Part shown: positions 1 to 8,976 of the stretch, piece by piece
Numbering within the stretch: position 1 is the first letter of the stretch
Layout of the letters: each line of letters begins with the position of its first letter
DNA from: JALZAI01 sp038212215
GTDB lineage: Bacteria; Actinomycetota; Actinomycetes; Mycobacteriales; Jatrophihabitantaceae
DNA length: 64,000 nt
NCBI GenBank assembly: GCA_038212215.1
Contig: JBBQUT010000007.1
Coordinates: 62,001-126,000, forward strand
Direction of reading: 5' to 3'
Notes under the pieces: generated by a model
Seen by the model: only the letters and a program-made list of their open reading frames with translations
Database searches by the model: none
What the model was told of the DNA's origin: nothing
Made by a program: the position numbers and the translations under genes

Positions 1-1168
1 GTTCGCACCGGAGGACCGCGCGTTCGCCGAAGAAGTTCGCAGCTGGCTCGACGAACATCTCGTCGGCGAATTCGCCGAGCATCGCGGCGTCGGCGGTGCG
101 GACGATGCCGAGGCATGGGATGTGCGGCTGCGTTGGGAGAAGCAGCTGTCCGCGGGTGGTTGGCTCGGCCTGACGTGGCCGAAGGAGTACGGCGGCCGCG
201 CAGCGACCCACTCGCAGGAGGTGGTCTTCGAGTATGAGTACGCCAAGGCCCAGGCTCCGTACCGCGTCGGCATCCAAGGCACTGACCTGTTCGGCCCCAC
301 GCTGCTGCGTTTCGGCACCGAGGAACTGAAGCGCCGGTTCCTGCCCAAGATCACCGCGGTCGAGGAGTTCTGGGGCCAGGGTTTCAGCGAGCCCGAGGCA
401 GGGTCCGACCTGGCGTCGGTGCGCACCACGGCCCGACTCGAAGGCGACGAATGGATCGTGGACGGGCAGAAGATCTGGATGACGTTCGCGTCGTCGGCCG
501 ACTGGCTCTACGTCCTCGCCCGCACTGATCCCACCGTGGCCAAGCACAAGGGGTTGTCGCTGTTGTTGGTGCCGGCCGACCAGCCTCGCGTAGACATCCG
601 GCCCATCAAGAACATGCTCGGCGCGAGCGAGTTCTGCGAGGTGTTCTTCACCGGCGCCCGTACCCGTGCCGATCTCGTCGTCGGTGCGGTCAATGACGGC
701 TGGCGGGTTGCTCTCGGTGCATTGGGCGTGGAGCGCGGGACGTTGTTGATGCCGATGCAGCTGCGGATCGAGCGCGAGGCCGATGCGTTGGTCGCGCTCG
801 CGCGCGAGCGCGACGTGTCGCCGTCGCTGCGGCACCGCATCGTCGATGCCTGGGTGGGCGTGCACCTCATGCGCACGACCAACCTGCGCACGCTCGGCGA
901 GGTGCTGCGCGGCGAGGAGCCTGGTCCGCAAGCGACAACGAGCAAGCTCTTCGCCTCGGGACAGCACCAACGGCTGCTCGACCTCGCGATGGAAGTGCTC
1001 GCGGACGAGGCCACCACCGTCGGCCCGGGCTACGACCTCGGCCGGTGGCAGCACACGTTCCTGCTGTCCAAGGCGGAGAGCATCTACGGCGGCACGAGCC
1101 AGATTCAGCGCAACATCATCGGTGAGCGTCTGCTCAGCCTGCCCAAGGAGCCGAAGCCGGCCGGCTAG
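1..1168 (+). CDS. Acyl-CoA dehydrogenase, 5' end cut by window edge
   Basis: FAD-dependent alpha,beta-desaturation of an acyl-CoA. The reading frame is open from base 2, and the residues there (DRAFAEEVRSWLDEHL) are a normal helical start of this family, so the true start lies left of the window. The middle shows the FAD/substrate motif FSEPEAGSDLASVRT and the beta-domain motif DGQKIWMTFAS. The C-terminus has IYGGTSQIQRNIIGERLL. The position of the MCAD catalytic Glu (YEGT) is Gly, so the base must sit elsewhere, as in isovaleryl-/long-chain-type enzymes. It converges on the SDR that follows, with a 9-base gap. Family sure, substrate unknown. Confidence 0.93.
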   Translation, partial: FAPEDRAFAEEVRSWLDEHLVGEFAEHRGVGGADDAEAWDVRLRWEKQLSAGGWLGLTWPKEYGGRAATHSQEVVFEYEYAKAQAPYRVGIQGTDLFGPTLLRFGTEELKRRFLPKITAVEEFWGQGFSEPEAGSDLASVRTTARLEGDEWIVDGQKIWMTFASSADWLYVLARTDPTVAKHKGLSLLLVPADQPRVDIRPIKNMLGASEFCEVFFTGARTRADLVVGAVNDGWRVALGALGVERGTLLMPMQLRIEREADALVALARERDVSPSLRHRIVDAWVGVHLMRTTNLRTLGEVLRGEEPGPQATTSKLFASGQHQRLLDLAMEVLADEATTVGPGYDLGRWQHTFLLSKAESIYGGTSQIQRNIIGERLLSLPKEPKPAG

Positions 1169-1177
1169 CCAAGCCGG

Positions 1178-1969
1178 TCAGTTGCGCATGTACGCGCCAC
1201 CGGACACGTTGATGACTTCGCCCGTGATGAAGCGTCCACGCTGCGATGCGACAAAGGCAACCGCTTCTGCGATGTCGGAGGTGTCCGGCAGGTCGCCGAG
1301 CGGGCCGGTGGGCGCTTGCCGCGCCAAGAGCTCCGCGTTGTCCTCCGCGAACTTCGTTCCCTTGACCACGCCCATCGAGAGGAACACGGCGCGGATGCCG
1401 TGCGGGCCGCCCTCGTGTGCCAAGCCGCGGGTGAGCGCACTCACGCCGCCCTTCGTCGCGGCATACGGCGCCTCGATGCCACCGCCGCCGACGTCCGGGG
1501 CGTAGCTGCCGACGTTGACGATCACGCCGCCGCCGACGTCGCGCATGACCGGCATCGTGCGCCGGCACAGGTACCACGCGCCCGTGAGGTTCACCCGCAC
1601 GACGCGGTCCCAATCTGCCGCGTCGTAGTCGAAGATGCTGCCGACGACGTTCAGGGCCGCGTTGTTGACCAGGATGCGGATCGGCCCGAGTGTCGCGGTC
1701 ACCTCGTCGATGACGGCATCGATCTGATCACGGTCGCCGGCATCGAGCGGGTATCCGACGACTGTCGCCTTCGGGTAGTCGGCGGCGATGGCCGCGCTGA
1801 CGTCGTGCGTGCGACCCGGATGGATGTCAGTGACGACGACCGATGCGCCGCCAGCCGCGAGCCGCCGCGCGATCGCCTGGCCGATACCCCGTCCGGCAGC
1901 AGCGGTCACGAGCGCGATCTGGCCGGCGAACTCGTCCGGGTCGACGGCAACGGTGAGCGGCGTGGTCAC
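1178..1969 (-). CDS. Short-chain dehydrogenase/reductase (SDR)
   Basis: Classical SDR of 263 residues, probably oxidising a hydroxyacyl-CoA or related alcohol with NAD(P). It has an N-terminal glycine-rich loop in the variant form TAAAGRGIG (about residues 22-30), an NNAA structural motif, an active-site Ser in NVGSYAP and the YAATK Tyr-x3-Lys pair. It ends with the usual TGEVINVSGG segment. The ATG overlaps the stop of the upstream acyl-CoA dehydrogenase by 4 bases (ATGA, 1966-1969), so the two are translationally coupled. The substrate cannot be read from the sequence. Confidence 0.9.
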   Translation of the reverse strand: MTTPLTVAVDPDEFAGQIALVTAAAGRGIGQAIARRLAAGGASVVVTDIHPGRTHDVSAAIAADYPKATVVGYPLDAGDRDQIDAVIDEVTATLGPIRILVNNAALNVVGSIFDYDAADWDRVVRVNLTGAWYLCRRTMPVMRDVGGGVIVNVGSYAPDVGGGGIEAPYAATKGGVSALTRGLAHEGGPHGIRAVFLSMGVVKGTKFAEDNAELLARQAPTGPLGDLPDTSDIAEAVAFVASQRGRFITGEVINVSGGAYMRN

Positions 1970-3159
1970 GAGCGGGGCACCTCGGTCCAGGGACGGTCCT
2001 TGTCGACGCGGACATCACCGGGCAGTCCCAGCACACGCTCGCCGAGGATGTTGTGCATGATCTCGGTCGTCCCGCCCTCGATGGAGTTGGCACTGGCACG
2101 CAGGAACTGCAACTGCCGGCCGCGGTGCTGCAGATCCTCCTGCGGCGCGTGGCCCATGCGGTAACCCTCGGGGTACAGCGCGGCGTCCATCCCCATGAGG
2201 TTCATGGTGAACGACCACACCTTCTTGTTCAGTTCGGCCGACATCATCTTGCCGATGGAACCGTCGGGACCGGGTGTGCCCGCGGTGCGCGTCTGGAGTG
2301 CGCGGATACTCGTCAGGCGAAGAACTTCGGTCTCGACCCACCATTGCACGAGCTCGTCACGGACGGCAGGGTCCCCGTCGCCGTACTCCACCCAGGTCTG
2401 CAACGCACCGTCGATGACACCACCGCCGCGCGGCGGCACCATTCCACCGATGGCAACCCGTTCGTTCATCAAGGTCGTGAGGGCGACCTTCCAGCCGTCC
2501 CCGACCTCACCCAGCCGGTTCACGTCCGGGATTCGCACGTCGGTGAGGTAGACCTCGTTGAACTCTGAGTCGCCGGTCATCTGGATCAATGGACGAACCT
2601 CGACGCCGGGCGAGGTCATGTCGACGACGAAGTAACTCAACCCCTTGTGCTTCGGGACGTCCGGATCGGTGCGCGTCAGCAGCAGTCCCCACCGCGCGAG
2701 GTGGCCGACCGACGTCCACACCTTCTGGCCGTTGACGACCCACTCGTCACCGTCGCGTACGGCGCGCGTCGAGAGTCCAGCGACGTCCGACCCGGCACCC
2801 GGCTCGCTGAAGAGCTGGCACCACCGTTGCTCGGAGGTGAACAGCGGACGGAGCAGCCGGTCCAGCTGTTCTTCCGACGCGTAAGCGAGCAGCGTCGGTG
2901 CGCCCATCCCCACGCCGATCGGGTTCATCCACATCGGCGCCGGAGCACCTGCCGCGGCGAGCGGGATGTCCACGAGCGTCTGGAGGTTTGGCTCGAGACC
3001 AAGCCCACCGCGTCCGACCGGGAAATGGACCCACGCCAGCCCACGGTCGAACTGGGCGCCGAGCAATTCGGTGTCGCTGACGGTTGACGGGTCGTACTCG
3101 GCGAGGAGGTCCTCGACGAGGGCGCGCACCTGCTCGGCGCCGGCATCGGAGTGCTGCAT
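1966..3159 (-). CDS. Acyl-CoA dehydrogenase
   Basis: A 397-residue FadE-like flavoenzyme. Motifs in order: LFSEPGAGSDVAGLSTRA (FAD-binding), NGQKVWTSVGHLARW, DSEFNEVYLTDVRIP and the C-terminal GGTTEIMHNILGERVLGLPG. The MCAD-type Glu position is Gly. First gene of a two-gene operon with the SDR at 1178-1969. It is divergent from the enoyl-CoA hydratase at 3216 across a 56-base gap carrying the island's recurrent A+T-rich element. The most upstream ATG, at 3159, was taken as the start. The ribosome site is weak. Confidence 0.92.
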   Translation of the reverse strand: MQHSDAGAEQVRALVEDLLAEYDPSTVSDTELLGAQFDRGLAWVHFPVGRGGLGLEPNLQTLVDIPLAAAGAPAPMWMNPIGVGMGAPTLLAYASEEQLDRLLRPLFTSEQRWCQLFSEPGAGSDVAGLSTRAVRDGDEWVVNGQKVWTSVGHLARWGLLLTRTDPDVPKHKGLSYFVVDMTSPGVEVRPLIQMTGDSEFNEVYLTDVRIPDVNRLGEVGDGWKVALTTLMNERVAIGGMVPPRGGGVIDGALQTWVEYGDGDPAVRDELVQWWVETEVLRLTSIRALQTRTAGTPGPDGSIGKMMSAELNKKVWSFTMNLMGMDAALYPEGYRMGHAPQEDLQHRGRQLQFLRASANSIEGGTTEIMHNILGERVLGLPGDVRVDKDRPWTEVPRS

Positions 3160-3215
3160 GAGGTGGTACCGCCTCTCGTCTGTGTATCTTATCTAACTAT
3201 ATCCTGGGAGGCCTC
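3160..3215. promoter_or_regulatory. Divergent promoter with TTATCTAA element
   Basis: A short gap between divergent acyl-CoA dehydrogenase and hydratase genes. It contains TATCTTATCTAACTATATCC; the core TTATCTAA is at 3189-3196 (reverse strand AGTTAGATAAG). The same core recurs upstream of many operons in this window. It may be an operator, or part of a -10 region (TAACTAT). The hydratase ribosome site TGGGAGG follows at 3205-3211. Confidence 0.55.
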
Positions 3216-4076
3216 ATGTTCGTAGACGAAGACAGCGTCCTCTTCGAAGTGGACGCCGACGGGGTCGCGACCTTCATGTTCAACCGGCCGGAGCAGCGCA
3301 ACGGCTGGAGTGCGGCAATGGAGAATCGCTACTTCGACCTGCTCGCGTCGGCCGACCGCGACCCCGCCGTACGGGTCGGCGTGGTCACCGGCGCCGGCGC
3401 GGCGTTCTGCCCAGGCATGGACATGACCCGCCTCAAGAGCATCGCCGGCCAGCGCCTGGACGTCGCCGACCGCCGACCGCAGTACACGCCGCGGGTGTTC
3501 CGGAAACCGCTGATCGCCGCCATCAACGGGGCCTGCGCCGGCATCGGCCTCGTCCAGGCGCTGATGTGCGACGTCCGCTTCGCCGCAGAGCGGGCGCGGT
3601 TCTCCACCGCTTTCGCCCGCCGCGGGCTGGCCGCCGAATACAACCTGGCATGGGTGCTGCCCCGGCTCGTCGGCGTCGAGAACGCGATGGACCTGCTGCT
3701 CTCGGCGCGCACGTTCGATGCCGATGAGGCGCAGCGGCTCGGCGTGGTCAGCCGCGTGGTCGGCGATGACGAGGTGCTCGACGCCGCACGTGACTACGCC
3801 CGCGACCTCGCGATGAACTGCTCACCCACGGCCATGGCCACGATCAGGCATCAGGTCTACACCGATCTCGACGCCGGCTTCGAGGACGCGATGCGCCGCT
3901 CGGCGCGGGTGATGGACGAGTTCGCGAGCCGGCCCGACCTGCGCGAAGGCGTGGCCAGCTTCGTGGAGCGCCGGCGGCCGAACTTCGAACCACTGCCGGA
4001 CGACTTCGATCCCGCGCACGTCACCGGCACGCCGACCCCTGGCGGGCTGCTGACCCTGAGCGAGATCCTCCGCTGA
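3216..4076 (+). CDS. Enoyl-CoA hydratase/isomerase family protein
   Basis: Crotonase-fold protein of 286 residues. The N-terminus FNRPEQRNGWS and the oxyanion-hole segments TGAGAAFCPGMDM and NGACAGIGLVQALMCD are clear. The first catalytic Glu of canonical hydratases (Glu144, in GGGxEL) is replaced here by GIGLVQ. A Glu in RRGLAAEYNLAWVLPR lies near the second position. A hydratase with one Glu, an isomerase or a thioesterase/hydrolase-type crotonase are all possible. Its 3' end is 4 bases from the converging dehydrogenase gene. SD GGGAGG fits the ATG. Confidence 0.88.
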   Translation: MFVDEDSVLFEVDADGVATFMFNRPEQRNGWSAAMENRYFDLLASADRDPAVRVGVVTGAGAAFCPGMDMTRLKSIAGQRLDVADRRPQYTPRVFRKPLIAAINGACAGIGLVQALMCDVRFAAERARFSTAFARRGLAAEYNLAWVLPRLVGVENAMDLLLSARTFDADEAQRLGVVSRVVGDDEVLDAARDYARDLAMNCSPTAMATIRHQVYTDLDAGFEDAMRRSARVMDEFASRPDLREGVASFVERRRPNFEPLPDDFDPAHVTGTPTPGGLLTLSEILR

Positions 4077-4080
4077 CGAG

Positions 4081-5304
4081 TCAACCCGCCGGCAGGCCCA
4101 GGACGCGCTCGGCGATGATGTTTCGCTGGATCTCGGACGAGCCGGCGTAGATCGTGCCGGCGCGGGCATTGAGGAACGCGCCCAGCCACGAACCGGTCGA
4201 GTTCGGCGCGCCGGGGTCGTCCGTGCGCACCGCGCGCAACGGTGCGCGTCCCTGCGGCGCCAACCCGTCCAACCCCTCGATGTCGAGCGCGAGCTCGGTG
4301 GCCTTCACGTGGTACTCGCTCCAGTAGAGCTTCGCGACGGACGCCGCAGCACCGAGCTCGCCGTCGTGCGCAGCCTGGCCGAGGATGCGGTAACCGAGGT
4401 AACGCATCACCTCCACCCGCCCGTAGCACCACGCGAGGCGCTGCCGAATCACCGGATCCGTGTCACGGCCGCGTTCGCGCGCGAGTTCGAAGAGGCGGTC
4501 GAGCTCGGCCCGGAACAGGATCGGATTGGTCGCCGCCTCCTCACCACGCTCGTGGCCGAGCAGGCTCATCGCCACCGACCAGCCTCCGTTGACGGGGCCG
4601 ACGACGTTGTCCGCAGCCGTCCGCGCGTCGGTGAAGAACACCTCGTTGAAGTCCGACTCTCCGCTGGCCTGCCGGATCGGACGGATGTCTATGCCGGGCT
4701 GGTCGAGCGGACACAGCAGGAAGGAGATGCCCTTGTGACGGGGCGCGGCCGGATCGGTGCGGGCGAGCAGGAAGATCCAGTTGGCGCGATGAGCAACCGA
4801 GGTCCAGATCTTCTGGCCGTTGATGAGCCACTCCGCGCCGCCGGGATCCTCGACGAGCTCGGCTCTGGTCTGCAGCGCGGCGAGGTCCGAGCCGGCGCCG
4901 GGTTCGGAGTATCCCTGGCACCACCGGTCGGCACCGGACAGGATCCGCGGCAGGAACCGCTCCTTCTGCTCCTCGGTGCCCGAGCGCAGCAGCGTGTTGC
5001 CGAGCATCTTGATGCTGAACAGGTCGGTGTGCTCACCAAAGGTCAGGCCCGACTTGGCCAGCTCTTCGACCAGGACCACCTGGTGCAGCCGCGAAAGGCC
5101 ACGACCACCGTAGCGCTGCGGCCAGGTGATGCCGAGCAGGCCGTGGCGGTGCATGGTGGCGCGCCACTCGCCCACGAACTGCTCGGCCTCGTCGCGTGCG
5201 GCGATGGCGCCGATACCGCGCCAGTCCGCCGGGAGTTCTGCGGCAAGTACGGCTTGCACTTCACCGCGGAACGCCTCGACGTCGTCCGGATAGCTGATGT
5301 CCAT
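4081..5304 (-). CDS. Acyl-CoA dehydrogenase
   Basis: A 407-residue FadE-like enzyme starting MDISYPDDVEAFRGEV, a normal family start. An in-frame open region continues upstream as far as 6555, but it is the antisense of the next gene and was rejected. Motifs: GYSEPGAGSDLAALQTRAE, NGQKIWTSVAHRANW, ESDFNEVFFTDART and the C-terminal IYAGSSEIQRNIIAERVLGL. The MCAD Glu position is Ala. Divergent from the HMGS-like/DUF35 gene at 5407. GCGAGG precedes the ATG by about 6 bases. Confidence 0.92.
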   Translation of the reverse strand: MDISYPDDVEAFRGEVQAVLAAELPADWRGIGAIAARDEAEQFVGEWRATMHRHGLLGITWPQRYGGRGLSRLHQVVLVEELAKSGLTFGEHTDLFSIKMLGNTLLRSGTEEQKERFLPRILSGADRWCQGYSEPGAGSDLAALQTRAELVEDPGGAEWLINGQKIWTSVAHRANWIFLLARTDPAAPRHKGISFLLCPLDQPGIDIRPIRQASGESDFNEVFFTDARTAADNVVGPVNGGWSVAMSLLGHERGEEAATNPILFRAELDRLFELARERGRDTDPVIRQRLAWCYGRVEVMRYLGYRILGQAAHDGELGAAASVAKLYWSEYHVKATELALDIEGLDGLAPQGRAPLRAVRTDDPGAPNSTGSWLGAFLNARAGTIYAGSSEIQRNIIAERVLGLPAG

Positions 5305-5406
5305 CTGGGCCTCGCAGGTCGTCGGTGTGGAGACGAAGGCGACAAGCGCTGGACGCAGCGCTCTAGAAATAGTACAACAGGTAATACTTATCCGAGGATG
5401 TGAGGA
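5305..5406. promoter_or_regulatory. Divergent intergenic promoter region
   Basis: A 102-base gap between divergent genes. Its right half is A+T-rich (CTCTAGAAATAGTACAACAG followed by GTAATACTTATCC, about 5371-5392) against a GC-rich background, the likely promoter. It lacks the exact TTAGNTRA core found in other gaps. SD GAGGAG lies at 5402-5407. Confidence 0.4.
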
Positions 5407-6861
5407 GTGGCATTGAGCGGCGTCATCGCGTACGGCACGTACCTGCCGTACCACCGCCTGGATCGCCGGCGGATCAAAGAGGTACTTGGCGCAGGGGGCG
5501 GCAAGGGCACCCGCGCCGTCGCGTCGTACGACGAGGACACGACGTCGATGGGCGTGGAGGCCGCACGACTCGCGCTCGCCGGAGTCGCCGACCGCGGCAT
5601 CGTGGCGCAGTTGCTCTTCGCCTCGGCCAACCCCGCCTATGCCGACAAGACGAACGCGACGGCAATCCACGCCGCGCTCTCGCTGCCGTCCGAGACGCTG
5701 GCCCTCGACCTGACCGGCGCGGTCCGCTCCGGGCTGGGTGCGCTGTTGCTCGCCGGACAATCGCCCGTGCCGACGCTGGCCGTGCTCTCCGACGTGCGGA
5801 CCGGTCTGCCGGGTGGCGCGGACGAGCGCGACGGCGGCGACGGCGCGGCCGCGTTCCTGTTCGGCAACGACGGCCACCGGCCCGTGCTGGCCGAGGTGGT
5901 CGCCACTGCCTCCGCGACCGAGGAGTTCTTGGAGCGTTGGCGTACGCCGGGCGCCGGTGCCTCTCGAGTATGGGAGGACCGCTTCGGCGAAGAGGCGTAC
6001 GTGCCGCTCGTCGAAGCCGCGTTCGCCGACGTCCTCAAGCATGCGTCGATCGCCGCCGGCCAGATCGACCACCTCGTCGTCTCGGGACTGCACGCGCGCG
6101 CGGTCAAACGAGCCGTGAAGATCACGGGCGTCAACGCCGACGCAGTGGCCGACGACCTGGTTGCGCAGGTGGGCAACAGCGGCACGGCCCAGGCCGGCAT
6201 CCTGCTCGCCGACGTTCTCGACCGCGCCGAGGCCGACCAGTACGTCCTCGTGTTGGTGCTGGCAGACGGAGTGACCGCGCTGCTGCTGCGCACCACCCCG
6301 GCGCTTATCGCCGGACGACCGAGCCGCTCGACCCGGTCGCAGGTGGGCGCCGGCAACTCGGCACTCGACTACGCGACGTTCCTCTCCTGGCGCGGGCTGC
6401 TCGACCGCGAGCCGCCCCGCCGCCCCGACCCGGAGTCGCCCGCCTCGCCGCCGGCACTGCGCCGGCTCGACTGGAAGTTCGGCTTCATCGCGGCGCGCTG
6501 CACGCAGTGCGGGACCCGCAGCCTGCCGCCCGATCGCGTGTGCCGCAGTTGCCACTCGATCGACCAGACGGTCCCCGAGCCGCTAGCCGATGTGGCCGGG
6601 ACAACGGCGACATACACCGTCGACCACTTGGCGTTCACGCCGAACCCGCCGGTGCTCGTGGTCGTCGTCGACTACGACGGGGGCGGCCGGCTGCGCTGCC
6701 AACTCACCGACGCAGCGCCGGACGAGGTGGCCATCGGCCTGCGCGTCGAGATGACGTTCCGCCGCCTGATCACCACCGACGGCGTCCACAACTACTTCTG
6801 GAAGGCGCGGCCGGTTCGCGACGAGGCCGGCGTGCCTGTTGTCGCTGACCGCCGGCCGTAG
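5407..6861 (+). CDS. HMG-CoA-synthase-like protein fused to DUF35 (zinc ribbon/OB fold)
   Basis: A 484-residue two-domain protein. Residues 1 to about 330 have the thiolase-superfamily fold of the HMG-CoA synthase/KAS III type (start GVIAYGTYLPYHRL, later VGNSGTAQAGILLADVLD). Residues about 355-484 are a DUF35 unit with a Cys4 zinc ribbon (C365, C368, C379, C382) and an OB-fold acyl-CoA-binding part. The synthase-like part has no cysteine at all, and the nucleophile segment reads DLTGAVRSG, so it cannot use a Cys nucleophile. DUF35 proteins bridge thiolase and HMG-CoA synthase in archaeal complexes, and the next gene is a thiolase. The GTG at 5407 overlaps SD GAGGAG (5402-5407); TTG at 5413 is a better-spaced start. 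Confidence 0.85.
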   Translation: MALSGVIAYGTYLPYHRLDRRRIKEVLGAGGGKGTRAVASYDEDTTSMGVEAARLALAGVADRGIVAQLLFASANPAYADKTNATAIHAALSLPSETLALDLTGAVRSGLGALLLAGQSPVPTLAVLSDVRTGLPGGADERDGGDGAAAFLFGNDGHRPVLAEVVATASATEEFLERWRTPGAGASRVWEDRFGEEAYVPLVEAAFADVLKHASIAAGQIDHLVVSGLHARAVKRAVKITGVNADAVADDLVAQVGNSGTAQAGILLADVLDRAEADQYVLVLVLADGVTALLLRTTPALIAGRPSRSTRSQVGAGNSALDYATFLSWRGLLDREPPRRPDPESPASPPALRRLDWKFGFIAARCTQCGTRSLPPDRVCRSCHSIDQTVPEPLADVAGTTATYTVDHLAFTPNPPVLVVVVDYDGGGRLRCQLTDAAPDEVAIGLRVEMTFRRLITTDGVHNYFWKARPVRDEAGVPVVADRRP

Positions 6862-6875
6862 GCGAGGAGACGAGC

Positions 6876-8084
6876 ATGGGTTCGCACGGCATTCGGGATC
6901 GGGTCGCGATCGTCGGCATGGGCTGCACCGATTTCGCCGAGCACTGGGACAAGTCGACCGACGACCTGCTGCTCGAGTCGGCAACGGCGGCTAGCGCGTC
7001 GGCAGGCATACCGATCAACGACCTCGACGCCTTCTGGCTCGGGACGATGGGATCGGGAACGTCGGGCCTGACGTTGAGCCGCCCGCTGCGGCTGGACTGC
7101 AAACCGGTGACACGGCTAGAGAACATGTGCGCCACGGGATCGGAGGCACTGCGCAACGCGTGTTACGCGGTCGCGTCCGGCGCGTACGACACGGCGATGG
7201 CAATCGGCGTGGAGAAGCTGAAGGACTCCGGGTACTCGGGACTGGTCGGCGCGCCCATCCCCAACGCCGGTGACGACGGCAAGAACGACGCGACAGCGCC
7301 GGCGAACTTCAGCCTTCTCGCGCCGGCCTACGCAGAGCGCTACGGCGTCGACCTCGAAGAGATGAAGGACGTCCTCACGCGCATCGCCTGGAAGAACCAC
7401 TACAACGGTGCGCGGAATCCGCGGGCGCAGTTCCGCAAGGAGGTGCCGCTCGAGACGATCCGCAACTCCCCCAAGATCGCGGGCATGCTCGGCATCTTCG
7501 ACTGCTCGGGTGTCTCGGACGGCAGCGCGGCCGCGATCGTGGTGCGCGCGAAGGACGCCTACAAGTACACCGACAAGCCGCTGTTCGTTAAAGCGCTGTC
7601 CTTCGTGGCCGGTCCTGCCACCGGGCTCAGCGATCCTGAGTACGACTTCACGACGTTCCCCGAGGTCGCTGCGTGTGCCGCAGAGGCGTACCGGCAGGCA
7701 GGCATCGCGGACCCTCGTTCGGAACTGGCTCTCGCGGAGGTGCACGACTGCTTCACACCCACGGAGTTGGTGCTGATGGAGGACCTCGGCTTCTCGGCGC
7801 GCGGTGAGGCGTGGAAGGACGTGCTCTCGGGCGCGTTCGACCTCGACGGCGAGCTGCCGGTGAACCCGGACGGTGGCCTGAAGGCATTCGGCCACCCGAT
7901 CGGCGCGTCGGGCCTGCGCATGATGTTCGAGGCGTGGCTGCAGTTGCGCGGCGAGGCGCCGGCGGAGCGCGCGCTGCGTTCCGTCGCCGAGGGCCGGACG
8001 ATGGCCCTCACGCACAACCTCGGCGGCGGCCCCGGCGAATGCGTCTCGTTCGCGGCAGTCGTCGGCTCCGAGCGGAGCGAGTAG
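6876..8084 (+). CDS. SCP-x-type thiolase / acetyl-CoA acetyltransferase-like protein
   Basis: A 402-residue thiolase-fold enzyme of the lipid-transfer (SCP-2/SCP-x) branch, expected to cleave 3-oxoacyl-CoA with CoA or to act with a DUF35 partner. Nucleophile Cys85 lies in ENMCATGSEA; other motifs are VHDCFTPTE and GHPIGASG (His340), and the last motif is THNLGGGPGE, with Asn where biosynthetic thiolases have Cys. It lies 14 bases after the HMGS-like/DUF35 gene and 2 bases before a hotdog dehydratase gene, so they are one operon and probably form a complex. Polar and charged residues close the chain (SERSE). Confidence 0.9.
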   Translation: MGSHGIRDRVAIVGMGCTDFAEHWDKSTDDLLLESATAASASAGIPINDLDAFWLGTMGSGTSGLTLSRPLRLDCKPVTRLENMCATGSEALRNACYAVASGAYDTAMAIGVEKLKDSGYSGLVGAPIPNAGDDGKNDATAPANFSLLAPAYAERYGVDLEEMKDVLTRIAWKNHYNGARNPRAQFRKEVPLETIRNSPKIAGMLGIFDCSGVSDGSAAAIVVRAKDAYKYTDKPLFVKALSFVAGPATGLSDPEYDFTTFPEVAACAAEAYRQAGIADPRSELALAEVHDCFTPTELVLMEDLGFSARGEAWKDVLSGAFDLDGELPVNPDGGLKAFGHPIGASGLRMMFEAWLQLRGEAPAERALRSVAEGRTMALTHNLGGGPGECVSFAAVVGSERSE

Positions 8085-8086
8085 CG

Positions 8087-8548
8087 ATGGCGGTCGAGCG
8101 GTTCCCGGTCGAAGCGGGACACGTGATGACCTTCGCCCGCGCGGTCGGCGACCCGAACCCCATCTACGCCGACACCGACCACGCGGCGGCGAGTGAGCTC
8201 GGCGCGGTGATCGCTGCGCCGACGTTTGCGATCGCGAGTGCACAGTTCGATCCCGACTACCCGTTGCGCCCCACGCCGGGCGAAGAGTGGTACGGATCCG
8301 GGCGGGGTCCGGGCTTGACGAAGGAGGGCGCCGGCGGCCTTCACGCCGAGCAGCACTTCATCTATCACCGTCCGGTGCGCGTCGGCGACGTGTTGAGCGT
8401 TCGCACCAGGGCCGGCGAGCCGTGGGAGAAGTCGGGCCGCTCCGGACGGTTGCTCTTCACCGAACAGATAACGGAGTTCCGCGATCAGGACGGCGAACTC
8501 GTCGTCACCATGCGCAGCGTCGGCGTCCAGCGAGAGGCGGCTTCCTGA
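8087..8548 (+). CDS. MaoC N-terminal-type (FAS1-like) hotdog dehydratase subunit
   Basis: A 153-residue hotdog protein with FPVEAGHVMTFARAVGDPNP and then IYADTDHA at the N-terminus, and GLHAEQHFIYHRPVRVGD in the middle. This is the half of the double-hotdog (R)-enoyl-CoA hydratase that usually lacks the catalytic Asp-His pair and pairs with a MaoC subunit. The MaoC gene follows immediately, overlapping by one base (stop 8546-8548, next ATG at 8548). A second copy of the family lies at 17579-18037. The likely role is hydration of an enoyl-CoA from the dehydrogenases here. Confidence 0.87.
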   Translation: MAVERFPVEAGHVMTFARAVGDPNPIYADTDHAAASELGAVIAAPTFAIASAQFDPDYPLRPTPGEEWYGSGRGPGLTKEGAGGLHAEQHFIYHRPVRVGDVLSVRTRAGEPWEKSGRSGRLLFTEQITEFRDQDGELVVTMRSVGVQREAAS

Positions 8549-8970
8549 TGGGTCTGCGAGCCACCGACCTCACCGTCGGTCAGCATTTCGACGCGGTGGT
8601 GGTCGACGACCTGAAGCGCACGCAGATCGTGCAGTACGCAGGCGCGTCGGGCGACTTCAACCCGCTGCACAGCGACGAGGTGTACGCGCGGGAGATCGCC
8701 GGCTATCCCGGCGTGTTCGCGCACGGGATGCTCACGATGGGGATGACTGCCCGCGCGCTCACCGATCTGCTAGGCGACGGCAGGCTGCTGCGCTTCGGCG
8801 TGCGCTTCACCGCGCAGGTCTGGCCGGGCGACACCCTGACGGTGCGCACTACTGTCGACGGCGTTAGCGACGAGGACGGGGTGCCGGTCGTGGAACTGAG
8901 TGTCGTGACGACGAACCAGGACGGCACGGACGTGGTCTCCGGCTACGCCGCAGCCCGGCTCGACGCCTGA
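8548..8970 (+). CDS. MaoC-like (R)-specific enoyl-CoA hydratase
   Basis: A 140-residue hotdog protein carrying the full hydratase 2 signature, YAGASGDFNPLHSDEVYA, with the catalytic Asp and His. It ends with the usual DGTDVVSGYAAARL strand. The start codon shares one base with the stop of the preceding MaoC-N-type gene, and the next dehydrogenase gene begins 6 bases after its stop. The two hotdog proteins very likely form one heteromeric hydratase, as in mycobacterial cholesterol-side-chain and mycolate systems. Confidence 0.9.
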   Translation: MGLRATDLTVGQHFDAVVVDDLKRTQIVQYAGASGDFNPLHSDEVYAREIAGYPGVFAHGMLTMGMTARALTDLLGDGRLLRFGVRFTAQVWPGDTLTVRTTVDGVSDEDGVPVVELSVVTTNQDGTDVVSGYAAARLDA

Positions 8971-8976
8971 CGGTGC

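Noticed and set aside
5305..6555. Minus-strand in-frame extension giving an 824-residue dehydrogenase
   Set aside because: The extra N-terminal 417 residues are Arg/Gly-rich antisense of the HMGS-like/DUF35 gene; the family start MDISYPDD at 5304 is normal.
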